A stretch of DNA of 64,000 nt. Origin: Duganella sp. sic0402 (GTDB lineage Bacteria > Pseudomonadota > Gammaproteobacteria > Burkholderiales > Burkholderiaceae_D). How positions within the stretch are numbered: position 1 is the first letter of the stretch; each line of letters opens with the position of its first letter. Position numbers and translations under genes: made by a program. The notes under the pieces are model-generated. The model did not search any database. It was not told where the DNA came from and saw only the letters and a program-made list of their open reading frames with translations. The stretch covers positions 372,001-436,000 of the forward strand of contig NZ_JAHUWK010000001.1 in NCBI RefSeq assembly GCF_019219065.1, written 5' to 3'. Below, piece after piece: positions 56,504 through 64,000 of this stretch.

Positions 56504-57154
56504 ATGAAACAAGATCCGCGTTTTCCTAAGCTGTTCATCACCGATCATCCACTGATTCAGCACAAGCTGAGCCACATGCGCGCCAAGGATACGTCGACCC
56601 GTACCTTCCGCGACCTGCTGAAGGAAATCACGCTGCTGATGGGCTACGAGATCACCCGCGATCTGCCGCTGACCACCCGCACCGTTGAAACCCCGCTGAT
56701 GACCATCGACGCACCGGTGATTGCCGGCCGCAAGCTGGCCATCGTGCCGATACTGCGCGCCGGCATCGGCATGAGCGACGGCCTGCTGGATCTGGTGCCG
56801 TCGGCGCGTGTCGGCCACATCGGCGTGTTCCGTGATCCAGAGACGCATCAGCCTGTTGAATATCTGGTGCGTCTGCCGGACACCGCCGAGCGTACCTTCA
56901 TCCTGTGCGACCCGATGGTGGCGACCGGCAATTCGGCCGTGCATGCGGTGGACGTGCTGAAAAAGCGCGGCGTGACCGACGACCAGATCATCTTCCTGGC
57001 GCTGGTGGCGGCGCCGGAAGGCATCGAAGTGTTCCAGAAAGCCCATCCAGGCGTGAAGATCTACTGCGCCTCGCTGGATTGGCACCTCAACGATCACGCG
57101 TACATCGTGCCTGGACTGGGCGATGCTGGCGACCGCATTTTCGGCACCAAGTAA
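56504..57154 (+). CDS. upp: Uracil phosphoribosyltransferase
   Basis: This 216-residue salvage enzyme makes UMP from uracil and PRPP. The PRPP loop [14 protein letters not shown] and the uracil-binding C-terminus ([17 protein letters not shown]) are clear, as is [16 protein letters not shown]. Length is standard. A small Hpt gene follows after 3 bases. Confidence 0.97.
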   Translation: MKQDPRFPKLFITDHPLIQHKLSHMRAKDTSTRTFRDLLKEITLLMGYEITRDLPLTTRTVETPLMTIDAPVIAGRKLAIVPILRAGIGMSDGLLDLVPSARVGHIGVFRDPETHQPVEYLVRLPDTAERTFILCDPMVATGNSAVHAVDVLKKRGVTDDQIIFLALVAAPEGIEVFQKAHPGVKIYCASLDWHLNDHAYIVPGLGDAGDRIFGTK

Positions 57155-57157
57155 ATC

Positions 57158-57511
57158 ATGGCGACTCCTGTTGATCCCGATTTCCGCGCCCGTCTGGCGG
57201 CCCTGAACGACAAGTTTGCCGCTACGGTGCCTGCCACCCTGGCCAAGATCCGCACCGCGCTGGACGCCTGCCTGGCAGCTGGCGAGCAGCCATCGCAGGA
57301 TGCGCTGCATCAGCTGCACGAGGCGCTGCATGGTGTGGCGGGTTCCGCCGGCACCTTTGGATTTGCAGTATTTGGCCAGGAATCGCGCCGCGTCGAGCAG
57401 ATGGTGCGCGCAGTGCTGGCGACCGGCAATGGTTGGGCTCCGGTGCCGCAGGAGGTCGAAAAACTGCTGGCATGGGCGGCGCGTGACGCCAAGGCCGAGA
57501 CGTTTGAATGA
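57158..57511 (+). CDS. Orphan Hpt (histidine phosphotransfer) domain protein
   Basis: This 117-residue all-helical protein carries LHQLHEALHGVAGSAGTFGF; His58 in HGVAGSA matches the phospho-accepting His of Hpt domains. It has no kinase or receiver of its own and would pass phosphate between a hybrid kinase and a response regulator encoded elsewhere. It starts 3 bases after upp, so co-transcription is likely. Confidence 0.82.
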   Translation: MATPVDPDFRARLAALNDKFAATVPATLAKIRTALDACLAAGEQPSQDALHQLHEALHGVAGSAGTFGFAVFGQESRRVEQMVRAVLATGNGWAPVPQEVEKLLAWAARDAKAETFE

Positions 57512-57652
57512 AACGTGCGCTTGATCTAGCGCAAACTCTTTAAGATCAAGTTGTCTATAGTGACATTCACTGCCCTGCGCGAGCGCTTTCTGGTCAAAAA
57601 AAGATGCTTTGCATTTATTTTCACGAAAACGTGCTTTTCTCTCGTAAATGGG

Positions 57653-57658
57653 TATAAT
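57653..57658 (+). promoter_or_regulatory. Candidate -10 of the cold-shock gene
   Basis: A perfect TATAAT, 100 bases before the cold-shock start, preceded by TGGG (extended -10-like). It implies a leader of about 90 bases, as is usual for cold-shock mRNAs. The rest of the gap 57512-57757 is AT-rich with no gene. Confidence 0.45.
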
Positions 57659-57757
57659 ACGGGCATCGTTTAGATTCAAGAGTAGTACAGATTGTCTTTC
57701 TTGCCTCAAAAACGATATCACGGGCGCAAGCCCAAATTAACTGAAATAGGAATTGTA

Positions 57758-57961
57758 ATGGCAACTGGTATCGTAAAATGGTTCAATGACTCGAAGGGTT
57801 TCGGCTTTATCACCCCTGACGAAGGCGGCGAAGATCTGTTCGCTCACTTCTCGGCGATTCAGTCGGCAGGCTTCAAGTCGCTGCAAGAGAACCAACGTGT
57901 TTCTTTCGAAGTAACCGCTGGCCCTAAAGGCAAGCAAGCTTCGAACATTCAGCCAATCTAA
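57758..57961 (+). CDS. Cold-shock protein CspA family
   Basis: This 67-residue nucleic-acid-binding protein is a single CSD fold. The RNA-binding motifs [12 protein letters not shown] and DLFAHFSAI are intact and it ends [17 protein letters not shown] lies 6 bases before the ATG. It acts as an RNA chaperone; cold induction is plausible given the long leader but is not shown. Confidence 0.96.
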   Translation: MATGIVKWFNDSKGFGFITPDEGGEDLFAHFSAIQSAGFKSLQENQRVSFEVTAGPKGKQASNIQPI

Positions 57962-57984
57962 TTCGCTGGATCTAACGATCAAGA

Positions 57985-58012
57985 AATCCTCGTTCCTCGA
58001 GGATTTTTTTTT
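57985..58012 (+). terminator. Terminator of the cold-shock gene
   Basis: AATCCTCG (57985-57992) pairs with CGAGGATT (57998-58005), within a run of nine T residues (58004-58012). Confidence 0.93.
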
Positions 58013-58018
58013 GCCTGT

Positions 58019-58927
58019 TCACTTTGTCTTGCGCCAGTAATCCGGCAGTGCATAGCTGCGCCGCAGGAAATCGACGAAAGCCCGTATCCGCAAAGGCAGA
58101 TGGCGGCGCTGCGCGAACACCGCATAAATATCATTGCCCGGCGCCGAGTACCCGTCCAGCACGGTTTGCAATTTACCCGCCTCGATCGCGCTACCCACTT
58201 CCCACATTGAACGCCACGCCAGCCCTTTGCCGGCCAGCGCCCATTCATGCAGCACCTGGCCGTCGTTGCTGGCCATATTGCCGTTGATCTTCAACACCAC
58301 GTTCTTGCCATCCTCGCGGAAGGTCCAGCCACGCTGGCTGCCTTCGCTGCTGATCGCCAGGCAGTTGTGCCTGGCCAGGTCGGCCAGCGTCTTCGGCTCG
58401 CCATGGCGCTTCAGATAGGCCGGCGCGCCTACCACCACGCGCTGATTATCGGCCAGCTTGATGCTGACCAGGCTGGAATCCGGCAGGCTGGCGATGCGGA
58501 TCGCTACATCGATGCCTTCGCCGACGATGTCGACCACGCGGTCGCTCATATTCAGCGTGGCCGTGACGTCACGGTGCTCGGTAAGGAAGGAGGGCAGCAG
58601 CGGGGCGACGTGCTGTCGGCCAAAGCCGGCCGGTGCCGAGATCATCAAATGCCCGCTGGCGTGCAAGCTGCGTTCGGCCACCGCCGACTCCGCTTCCTCC
58701 AGCTCGGCCAGGATGCGCTGGCAGTCTTCCAGGAAGGCGGCGCCTTCATCGGTCAGCGCCAGCTTGCGCGTGGTGCGTTGCAGCAGCTTGACGCCCAGCC
58801 GCGCTTCCAGCGCATCCAGCCGGCGTCCTATCATCGCCGGCGCGATGCCTTCGGCGCGCGCGGCCGCCGACAGGCTGCCTCTGGCGACCACCTCAACAAA
58901 TGTAGAAATCTGCCTGAATTGCCCCAT
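58019..58927 (-). CDS. LysR-family transcriptional regulator
   Basis: This 302-residue regulator has an N-terminal winged helix (QISTFVEVVARGSLSAAARAEGIAPAMIGRRLDALEARLGVKLLQRTTR) and a type-2 periplasmic-binding-like ligand domain (about 90-295). It is divergent from the malate synthase gene with 157 bases between starts, so aceB is a natural candidate target. It belongs to the broad group close to CrgA/DsdC-like regulators; the ligand is unknown. Confidence 0.93.
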   Translation of the reverse strand: MGQFRQISTFVEVVARGSLSAAARAEGIAPAMIGRRLDALEARLGVKLLQRTTRKLALTDEGAAFLEDCQRILAELEEAESAVAERSLHASGHLMISAPAGFGRQHVAPLLPSFLTEHRDVTATLNMSDRVVDIVGEGIDVAIRIASLPDSSLVSIKLADNQRVVVGAPAYLKRHGEPKTLADLARHNCLAISSEGSQRGWTFREDGKNVVLKINGNMASNDGQVLHEWALAGKGLAWRSMWEVGSAIEAGKLQTVLDGYSAPGNDIYAVFAQRRHLPLRIRAFVDFLRRSYALPDYWRKTK

Positions 58928-59041
58928 GCCGCTATGTCTCCGTCACTTTTTACTAAAACGCATAGATGAAGTGATTTTTAGTCTTGTTTGTATAACTAAC
59001 GAGTGAATATACTTTATAAAAACACCGCAATGCAACAAGCA

Positions 59042-59047
59042 TATAAT
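59042..59047 (+). promoter_or_regulatory. Candidate -10 of aceB
   Basis: A perfect TATAAT, 37 bases before the aceB ATG, in an AT-rich divergent region. No good -35 is visible, which would fit an activator-dependent promoter (for example the divergent LysR protein). Confidence 0.35.
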
Positions 59048-59084
59048 GAGATTGATTCGTTAATATTTTTTACGGAGACTACAC

Positions 59085-60677
59085 ATGACGACCATTACTC
59101 TGCCAGCCGGCATGGAAATTACGGGTGACATCAAGCCCGGCTACGAAACCATTCTGACCCCGGACGCCCTGGCGCTGGTGGCCAAGCTGAGCCGCGAGTT
59201 CGAGTCGCGTCGTCAGCAGTTGCTGGCAGTGCGCGTGGAGCGCGCCAAGGGTCTGGACGCCGGCGAGCGGCCGGACTTCCTGCCCGATACCGCGCACATC
59301 CGCAACGGCGACTGGAAAATTGCGCCGATTCCGAAGGCGCTGGAGTGCCGCCGTGTGGAAATCACCGGCCCGGTCGAACGCAAAATGGTCATCAACGCGC
59401 TGAATTCGGGCGCGGACAGCTATATGACCGACTTCGAGGACTCCAACACGCCGAACTGGGACAACCAGATCACTGGCCAGATCAATATGAAGGACGCGGT
59501 GCGCGGCACCATCGCGCTGGAACAAAACGGCAAGTCCTACAAGCTGAACGACAAGGTTGCGACACTGGTGGTGCGTCCGCGCGGCTGGCATTTGGACGAA
59601 AAACACGTGCGGGTGGACGGCAAGCGTATTTCCGGCGGTATTTTCGACTTCGCGCTGTTCCTGTTCCACAACGCCAAAGAGCAGATCGCCCGCGGCGCCG
59701 GCCCGTTCTTCTACCTGCCGAAAATGGAATCGCACCTGGAAGCGCGCCTGTGGAATGACATCTTCGTGATGGCGCAGAAGGAAATCGGCCTGCCACAAGG
59801 CAGCATCAAAGCCACGGTGCTGATCGAAACCATCCTGGCAGCGTTTGAAATGGATGAGATCCTGTACGAGCTGCGCGAACACAGCTCGGGCCTGAACGCC
59901 GGCCGCTGGGACTATATTTTCTCGTGCATCAAGAAGTTCAAGCTGGACAAGGATTTCTGCCTGGCCGATCGCGCCAAGGTCACCATGACCGCGCCATTCA
60001 TGCGCGCCTACGCCTTGCTGCTGCTGCGCACCTGCCACAAGCGCAACGCGCCGGCCATCGGCGGCATGGCCGCGCTGATCCCGATCAAGAACGATGCGGA
60101 GAAGAACGAGATCGCCATGGGCGGCGTGCGCAACGACAAGGCGCGCGATGCGAGCGACGGCTACGACGGCGGCTGGGTGGCGCACCCTGGCCTGGTCGAC
60201 CTGGCCATGGCCGAGTTCAAGAAGGTGCTGGGCGATAAGCCGAACCAGATCGACAAGCAGCGCCTGGACGTGGAAGTCAACGCCGAGCAGCTGCTGGACT
60301 TTAAGCCGGAAGCGCCGATCACCGAAGCCGGGCTGCGCTACAACATCAACGTCGGCATCCATTATCTGGGCGCCTGGCTGACCGGCAATGGCTGTGTGCC
60401 GATTCACAATCTGATGGAAGACGCGGCTACCGCCGAGATCAGCCGTTCGCAAGTGTGGCAGTGGATACGTTCCAGCAAAGGCGTGCTGGAAGACGGCCGC
60501 AAGGTCACGGCCGAGATGGTGAGTGCGATGATCCCGGAAGAGCTGGCCAAGGTGCAGGCTGCCGCGCCAGGCGGCGACGGCCCGACTTATCCGCGCGCCG
60601 CCGAAATCTTCGAAAAGATGTCGACCTCGGAAGCGTTTGAAGAGTTCCTGACGCTGCCGCTGTACGAAGAAATCTAA
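59085..60677 (+). CDS. aceB: Malate synthase A
   Basis: This 530-residue glyoxylate-shunt enzyme joins glyoxylate and acetyl-CoA to malate. Signatures are [59 protein letters not shown] and [21 protein letters not shown], and the C-terminal [19 protein letters not shown] lies 8 bases before the ATG. Isocitrate lyase is not in the window. Confidence 0.97.
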   Translation: MTTITLPAGMEITGDIKPGYETILTPDALALVAKLSREFESRRQQLLAVRVERAKGLDAGERPDFLPDTAHIRNGDWKIAPIPKALECRRVEITGPVERKMVINALNSGADSYMTDFEDSNTPNWDNQITGQINMKDAVRGTIALEQNGKSYKLNDKVATLVVRPRGWHLDEKHVRVDGKRISGGIFDFALFLFHNAKEQIARGAGPFFYLPKMESHLEARLWNDIFVMAQKEIGLPQGSIKATVLIETILAAFEMDEILYELREHSSGLNAGRWDYIFSCIKKFKLDKDFCLADRAKVTMTAPFMRAYALLLLRTCHKRNAPAIGGMAALIPIKNDAEKNEIAMGGVRNDKARDASDGYDGGWVAHPGLVDLAMAEFKKVLGDKPNQIDKQRLDVEVNAEQLLDFKPEAPITEAGLRYNINVGIHYLGAWLTGNGCVPIHNLMEDAATAEISRSQVWQWIRSSKGVLEDGRKVTAEMVSAMIPEELAKVQAAAPGGDGPTYPRAAEIFEKMSTSEAFEEFLTLPLYEEI

Positions 60678-60680
60678 CAA

Positions 60681-60744
60681 CGTCGTCCCCGCGCAGGCGG
60701 GGAGCCATACTCAGCATGGACTCCCGCGTGCGCGGGAGTGACGT
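60681..60744. repeat. BIME-like double hairpin between aceB and gloB
   Basis: Two GC-rich hairpins, CCCCGC-GCAG-GCGGGG (60687-60702) and CTCCCGC-GTGC-GCGGGAG (60721-60738), are imperfect inverted copies of one roughly 28-base unit (starting CGTC and ending CCAT) arranged around TACTCAGC. Such paired REP units are dispersed elements; here the pair lies between convergent genes and could also stop transcription. Confidence 0.7.
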
Positions 60745-60747
60745 GGG

Positions 60748-61554
60748 TTAGAAGTCATTCTTCCACAAGCGCAGCGCGGTGAAGGTCGCCAGGGGCGTGT
60801 CGATGCGATCGAGACGCCCGGCCTTCACCAGTTGTTCGGCAATCGCCGGTTCGCGATAGCGCAGGAAGGGATTGGTCGCCTTCTCGATGCCGATGGTACT
60901 TGGCACCGTCGGCACATCGTGCTCACGCTTGTCCGTCTCTACCTTTACGCGTTCTTGCAGCGCCACATTGTCCGGATCGACCACGCGCGCAAAGCGCAGG
61001 TTGGACAAGGTGTATTCGTGCGCGCAATACACTTTGGTATCCTCAGCCAGCGCCGCCAGCTTGCCCAGCGAGCTGATCATCTGCGCCGGCGTACCTTCAA
61101 ACAGGCGGCCGCAACCGCCGGCAAACAGCGTATCGCCACAGAACAGCCAGGCCGGCTCATTGCCGTCCGCTTCGCGCACATAGGCAATGTGGCCCATGGT
61201 GTGTCCCGGTACATCCAGCACCGACAGCTTGAGCGCCAGGCCGGGCACATCGAAGGTCTTGCCTTCGCCGACCGGCAGCGTCACTGTAGTGATAGTTTCA
61301 TTGCGCGGACCGAAAACAGGCACCTGATAATGCTGTAATAATTCAGGCACGCCACCGATATGGTCAGCATGGTGATGGGTGAGTAGAATGGCGGTGAGCT
61401 TGAGGCCGTTTGCTTTCAGCGCCGCCAGCACGGGCTTGGCGTCGCCGGGGTCGACCACTGCGGCGTGCGTGCCATCATGTATCAACCACAGGTAATTATC
61501 GCGGAATGCTGGAACCGTAAGAATACTGAGAGCTTGAGTAGAAGATATGGTCAT
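60748..61554 (-). CDS. gloB: Hydroxyacylglutathione hydrolase (glyoxalase II)
   Basis: This 268-residue metallo-beta-lactamase-fold enzyme hydrolyses S-lactoylglutathione in methylglyoxal detoxification. Zinc motif [40 protein letters not shown] and [13 protein letters not shown] are all present, along with the GloB C-terminal domain. Its start is only 20 bases from that of the divergent methyltransferase gene. Confidence 0.95.
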   Translation of the reverse strand: MTISSTQALSILTVPAFRDNYLWLIHDGTHAAVVDPGDAKPVLAALKANGLKLTAILLTHHHADHIGGVPELLQHYQVPVFGPRNETITTVTLPVGEGKTFDVPGLALKLSVLDVPGHTMGHIAYVREADGNEPAWLFCGDTLFAGGCGRLFEGTPAQMISSLGKLAALAEDTKVYCAHEYTLSNLRFARVVDPDNVALQERVKVETDKREHDVPTVPSTIGIEKATNPFLRYREPAIAEQLVKAGRLDRIDTPLATFTALRLWKNDF

Positions 61555-61574
61555 TGGATTGCAAAAGGCTAAGC

Positions 61575-62351
61575 ATGGATAAGGCGGGGGCGGAGAAATC
61601 CATTATAGCGCTGGAAGGCTGGCTGCAAACGCCCGCTGGCGTGTACATGCGCGCCTGGGAGCAAAGCTGTCTCGATAACTTGACCGCCGACATCTTCGGC
61701 TACAACGCGGTGCAGATCGGCATGCCGCAAATCGATGCGCTGGCGGCTAGCCGCATGCCCTACAAGCTGCTGGCCGACCGCAAGGTGCGCGCCGCTCAGC
61801 CCCCGTTGCGTGCGGTCGATGTGACGCTGGACTATACCGAACTGCCGTTCGCATCGCAGAGCATCGATCTGGTGGTGCTGCCGCATGTGCTGGAATTCTC
61901 CACCGATCCGCACCAGGTATTGCGCGAAGTCGAGCGGGTGCTGATTCCGGAAGGTCAGGTCATCATCTGCGGCTTCAATCCGGCCAGCTTGTGGGGTGCG
62001 CGGCATGTGCTGCGGCGCGTCGGCGGCACGTCGTTCCTGCCCAGGACGGAAGAGCTGATCTCTATGCCGCGCATGAAAGACTGGTTAAAATTATTGAATA
62101 TGAGCGCCAGCCAGAGCCATATCGGCTGCTATGCGCCGGCCTGCCGCACAGAAAAATGGCTCAAGCGCTACGCCTTCATGGATAATGCCGGGTCGCGCTG
62201 GTGGCCATACTTTGGCGGCGTCTACATCATACAAGCGGTCAAGCGGGTGAAAGGCATGCGCTTGATCGGTCCGGCATGGACCAGAAAAACGGCCAACGCC
62301 CCGGTGGGCGTGCCGGTAACGAACAAACGACGGGAACAGCAGGATGGATAA
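61575..62351 (+). CDS. SAM-dependent methyltransferase (YafS-like position)
   Basis: This 258-residue class I methyltransferase has a reduced SAM site; the recognisable part is [47 protein letters not shown] six bases ahead supports ATG 61575. It lies between gloB and rnhA as yafS does in E. coli. The substrate is unknown. Confidence 0.87.
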   Translation: MDKAGAEKSIIALEGWLQTPAGVYMRAWEQSCLDNLTADIFGYNAVQIGMPQIDALAASRMPYKLLADRKVRAAQPPLRAVDVTLDYTELPFASQSIDLVVLPHVLEFSTDPHQVLREVERVLIPEGQVIICGFNPASLWGARHVLRRVGGTSFLPRTEELISMPRMKDWLKLLNMSASQSHIGCYAPACRTEKWLKRYAFMDNAGSRWWPYFGGVYIIQAVKRVKGMRLIGPAWTRKTANAPVGVPVTNKRREQQDG

Positions 62352-62784
62352 GGTTGAAATTTTTACCGACGGCGCGTGCAAGGGCAATCCTGGCCTGGGC
62401 GGCTGGGGCGCATTGCTGGTGGCCGAGGGCGCCGAGAAAGAAATCTGCGGCGGCGCGCGCGACACCACCAATAACCGCATGGAATTGCAGGCGGTGATCG
62501 AAGCGCTGTCGGCTTTGAAACGTCCGTGCACGGTGGTGCTGCACACCGACAGCCAGTATGTGCAAAAAGGCATCAGCGAATGGATACACGGCTGGAAAGC
62601 GCGCGGCTGGAAAACCGCGTCCAAGGAACCGGTCAAGAACGAAGACCTGTGGAAGGCGCTGGATGCGGCGCAGCAAATGCATACGGTCGAGTGGCGCTGG
62701 GTACGTGGCCATAACGGCCATCCGGGCAATGAGCGTGCCGATATGCTGGCCAACCGTGGCGTGGAAGTGGCGCGCGGCCGCTGA
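62344..62784 (+). CDS. rnhA: Ribonuclease HI
   Basis: This 146-residue enzyme degrades RNA in RNA-DNA hybrids. The acidic active-site residues lie in [32 protein letters not shown] and GNERADMLA. It overlaps the methyltransferase gene by 8 bases, so translation is coupled. Confidence 0.97.
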   Translation: MDKVEIFTDGACKGNPGLGGWGALLVAEGAEKEICGGARDTTNNRMELQAVIEALSALKRPCTVVLHTDSQYVQKGISEWIHGWKARGWKTASKEPVKNEDLWKALDAAQQMHTVEWRWVRGHNGHPGNERADMLANRGVEVARGR

Positions 62785-62818
62785 TATACTGTACCGCTGG
62801 AATTAATGACTGAACACT

Positions 62819-63544
62819 ATGCGCCAAATCGTACTCGATACTGAAACTACTGGTATCAACCCCAAGCTGGGCAACCGCATCCTGGAAATCGGCTGTGTTG
62901 AGCTGAACAACCGCATGCTGACGGGGAATAATCTCCATTTCTATATCAATCCGGAGCGTGATTCGGAAGAGGGCGCACTGAACGTCCACGGCCTCACCAC
63001 CGAGTTCCTCAGCGACAAGCCGAAATTCCGCGAAATTGTTGAGCAGCTGCGCGAATATATCCAGGGCGCAGAAGTCATCATCCACAATGCGCCGTTTGAC
63101 CTGGGTTTCCTGAATCACGAATTCAAGCTGCTGAATTTGCCGGATTTCTCCGACCACATCGGCGGCGTGATCGACACGCTGGTGCAGGCCAAGGAGCTGC
63201 ATCCCGGCAAGCGCAACTCGCTGGACGCGCTGTGCGACCGCTACGGCATCTCCAACTCGCACCGCAAACTGCACGGCGCGCTGCTGGACGCGGAGCTGCT
63301 GGCGGACGTCTATCTGGCCATGACCCGTGGCCAGAACAGCCTCGGCATGGATGTGGAAGAAGAAGTGGTCAATACCGGTGACATGCTGGAGCCGGTGGCC
63401 ATGGCTGAGATCATTTTCATGCCGGCCTCGGAAGAAGAACTGGCAGCGCACGCCGACACACTGGCCGGGCTGGACAAGGCGGTCAAAGGGCAGTGCATCT
63501 GGACCGCATCGCTGAATCCGCCGGCCCCGGCCGAGGCGGCATAG
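62819..63544 (+). CDS. dnaQ: DNA polymerase III epsilon subunit (proofreading exonuclease)
   Basis: This 241-residue 3'-5' exonuclease has motif I VLDTETTGINP, motif II HNAPFDLGFLNHE and motif III HRKLHGALLDAELLADVYLAM, in the DEDDh order. The C-terminal part binds the alpha subunit. It follows rnhA by 34 bases; the rnhA-dnaQ pairing is widely conserved. Confidence 0.96.
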   Translation: MRQIVLDTETTGINPKLGNRILEIGCVELNNRMLTGNNLHFYINPERDSEEGALNVHGLTTEFLSDKPKFREIVEQLREYIQGAEVIIHNAPFDLGFLNHEFKLLNLPDFSDHIGGVIDTLVQAKELHPGKRNSLDALCDRYGISNSHRKLHGALLDAELLADVYLAMTRGQNSLGMDVEEEVVNTGDMLEPVAMAEIIFMPASEEELAAHADTLAGLDKAVKGQCIWTASLNPPAPAEAA

Positions 63545-63603
63545 ATCAGCATGAGGGGCTCTTGCGCTTCCCGCAGGCAAGGTCTATAATGCTGGCACTC
63601 AAC

Positions 63604-63678
63604 GGGAGGTTAGCTCAGGGGTAGAGCACTGCATTCACACTGCAGGGGTCGCAAGTTCGAAACTTGCACTTCCCACCA
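63604..63678 (+). tRNA. tRNA-Val (anticodon CAC)
   Basis: 75 nt with encoded CCA. Acceptor stem GGGAGGT / ACTTCCC (one G-U pair), D-arm GCTC...GAGC, anticodon stem CTGCA/TGCAG with loop TTCACAC giving anticodon CAC (reads GUG), 5-base variable loop, T-arm GCAAG-TTCGAAA-CTTGC. It follows dnaQ, as tRNA-Asp does in E. coli. Confidence 0.97.
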
Positions 63679-63713
63679 AAGAATTCCAAGTGAATCAATC
63701 ACTTACCAAAAAA

Positions 63714-63741
63714 GCCGATCTTTAAACAGATCGGCTTTTTT
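63714..63741 (+). terminator. Terminator after tRNA-Val
   Basis: GCCGATCT (63714-63721) pairs with AGATCGGC (63728-63735), with six A residues before and six T residues after, so it can work in both directions. Confidence 0.93.
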
Positions 63742-63742
63742 G

Positions 63743-63768
63743 TTGGGTGTAATTTTTGGGTGCAATTT
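63743..63768. repeat. Tandem 13-base repeat next to the integration scar
   Basis: TTGGGTGTAATTT (63743-63755) is followed directly by TTGGGTGCAATTT (63756-63768), one mismatch. It lies between the tRNA terminator and the recombinase remnant. Confidence 0.6.
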
Positions 63769-63775
63769 ATTTCAC

Positions 63776-63893
63776 GGTTGCTCGCCGGGAATGTAATCGT
63801 GTCCTTCCCAATGCGGGACTTCTCGATCTTAAACACCTCGCCTCGCCGCGCGCCGGTTAATAGCGCGCCACATATGGCGGCCTGGGCAACCGG
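63776..63893 (-). pseudogene. Remnant of a tyrosine recombinase (integrase)
   Basis: On the minus strand an open stretch of about 39 codons reads VAQAAICGALLTGARRGEVF, then KIEKSRIGKDTITFPASN. LLTGARRGEV is the box I motif with the catalytic Arg of phage-type integrases. A TAG stop lies just before it (63894-63896), with no start codon or box II (HxxR, Tyr) in view. Its place downstream of tRNA-Val fits a decayed integrative element. The rest of 63679-64000 holds nothing else clear. Confidence 0.6.
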
Positions 63894-63963
63894 CTACGAT
63901 GCCAATCGACTCGGTATTGGGTTCGTTGCCATTGTGAGTGGCGAATATCATTAGGTTTTCATT

Positions 63964-64000
63964 TCAGACGAAGCGCTCGACGATCACTTCGGCGGCGATA
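63964..64000 (-). other. Possible C-terminal end of a gene running off the window
   Basis: In one minus-strand frame the last 12 codons read IAAEVIVERFV-stop (stop at 63964-63966). The piece is too short to judge; it may be the end of a real gene or chance. Confidence 0.2.

Noticed and set aside
59079-60680. Minus-strand open frame of about 533 codons
   Set aside because: It is antisense to aceB, which matches malate synthase along its length.
63760-63954. Plus-strand 64-codon frame after tRNA-Val
   Set aside because: The minus strand there encodes an integrase motif, while the plus frame has no ribosome site or recognisable feature.

Overview
The window looks like chromosome of a high-GC betaproteobacterium, most likely of the Oxalobacteraceae (Massilia / Duganella / Janthinobacterium group). 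The grounds are a PEP-CTERM sorting signal, betaproteobacterial-type lolCD, comEC, upp, aceB and dnaQ genes, and repeat sequences of a style I associate with this family. Assignment below family level is not possible from the sequence alone.

Left part (1-24.5 kb). A gene cut by the left edge is followed by an accessory pair: a 2025-residue SdrD-B-like repeat adhesin and a PEP-CTERM protein whose Cys79 and Gln133 fit an internal thioester domain. Then come lolC-lolD-tatD, a TonB-dependent receptor, a GT-C-like membrane protein, comEC, an alpha/beta hydrolase and dcd. A divergent envelope-stress locus lies at 19.6-23.3 kb. A CpxA/CpxR-like two-component pair faces a Spy/CpxP-like periplasmic protein and a small unknown protein, and the intergenic region holds two exact GTAAA-N5-GTAAA CpxR-type boxes. 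A Tat-lipoprotein intradiol dioxygenase follows.

Middle part (24.5-45 kb), mostly minus strand. It carries an Orn/Lys/Arg decarboxylase and a thyA - hydrolase - folA - DUF4337 cluster containing a 56-bp perfect palindrome. Next are a rhlE helicase, a threonine aldolase-like enzyme, a fatty acid hydroxylase and an MsbA-like exporter. A tightly overlapping six-gene operon runs wrbA - DUF2069 - FAD oxidase - DUF4124 - FtsX-like permease - AttH/CrtC-like lipocalin. Then come a YihY-family membrane protein, a hydrolase, and a Cys/Met-metabolism PLP-family protein that has lost the PLP lysine.

Right part (45-64 kb). A CBS protein and a receiver-DUF3369-GGDEF-EAL protein with a degenerate GGDEF are followed by aroC, an MFS transporter, and an Rpn-type nuclease pseudogene. 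An HDOD gene coupled to a PAS-GGDEF-EAL gene comes next. Then come aidB, upp with an orphan Hpt protein, a cold-shock gene, a LysR regulator divergent from aceB, and gloB / methyltransferase / rnhA / dnaQ / tRNA-Val, an order also known from E. coli (where the tRNA is tRNA-Asp). A decayed tyrosine recombinase beside tRNA-Val marks an old integration site.

The observations most worth following up are the CpxR-box-controlled Spy-like locus, the thioester PEP-CTERM protein beside the giant repeat adhesin, the Lys-less PLP homologue, the 56-bp palindrome and the integration scar. I found no CRISPR array, rRNA operon or intact insertion sequence.
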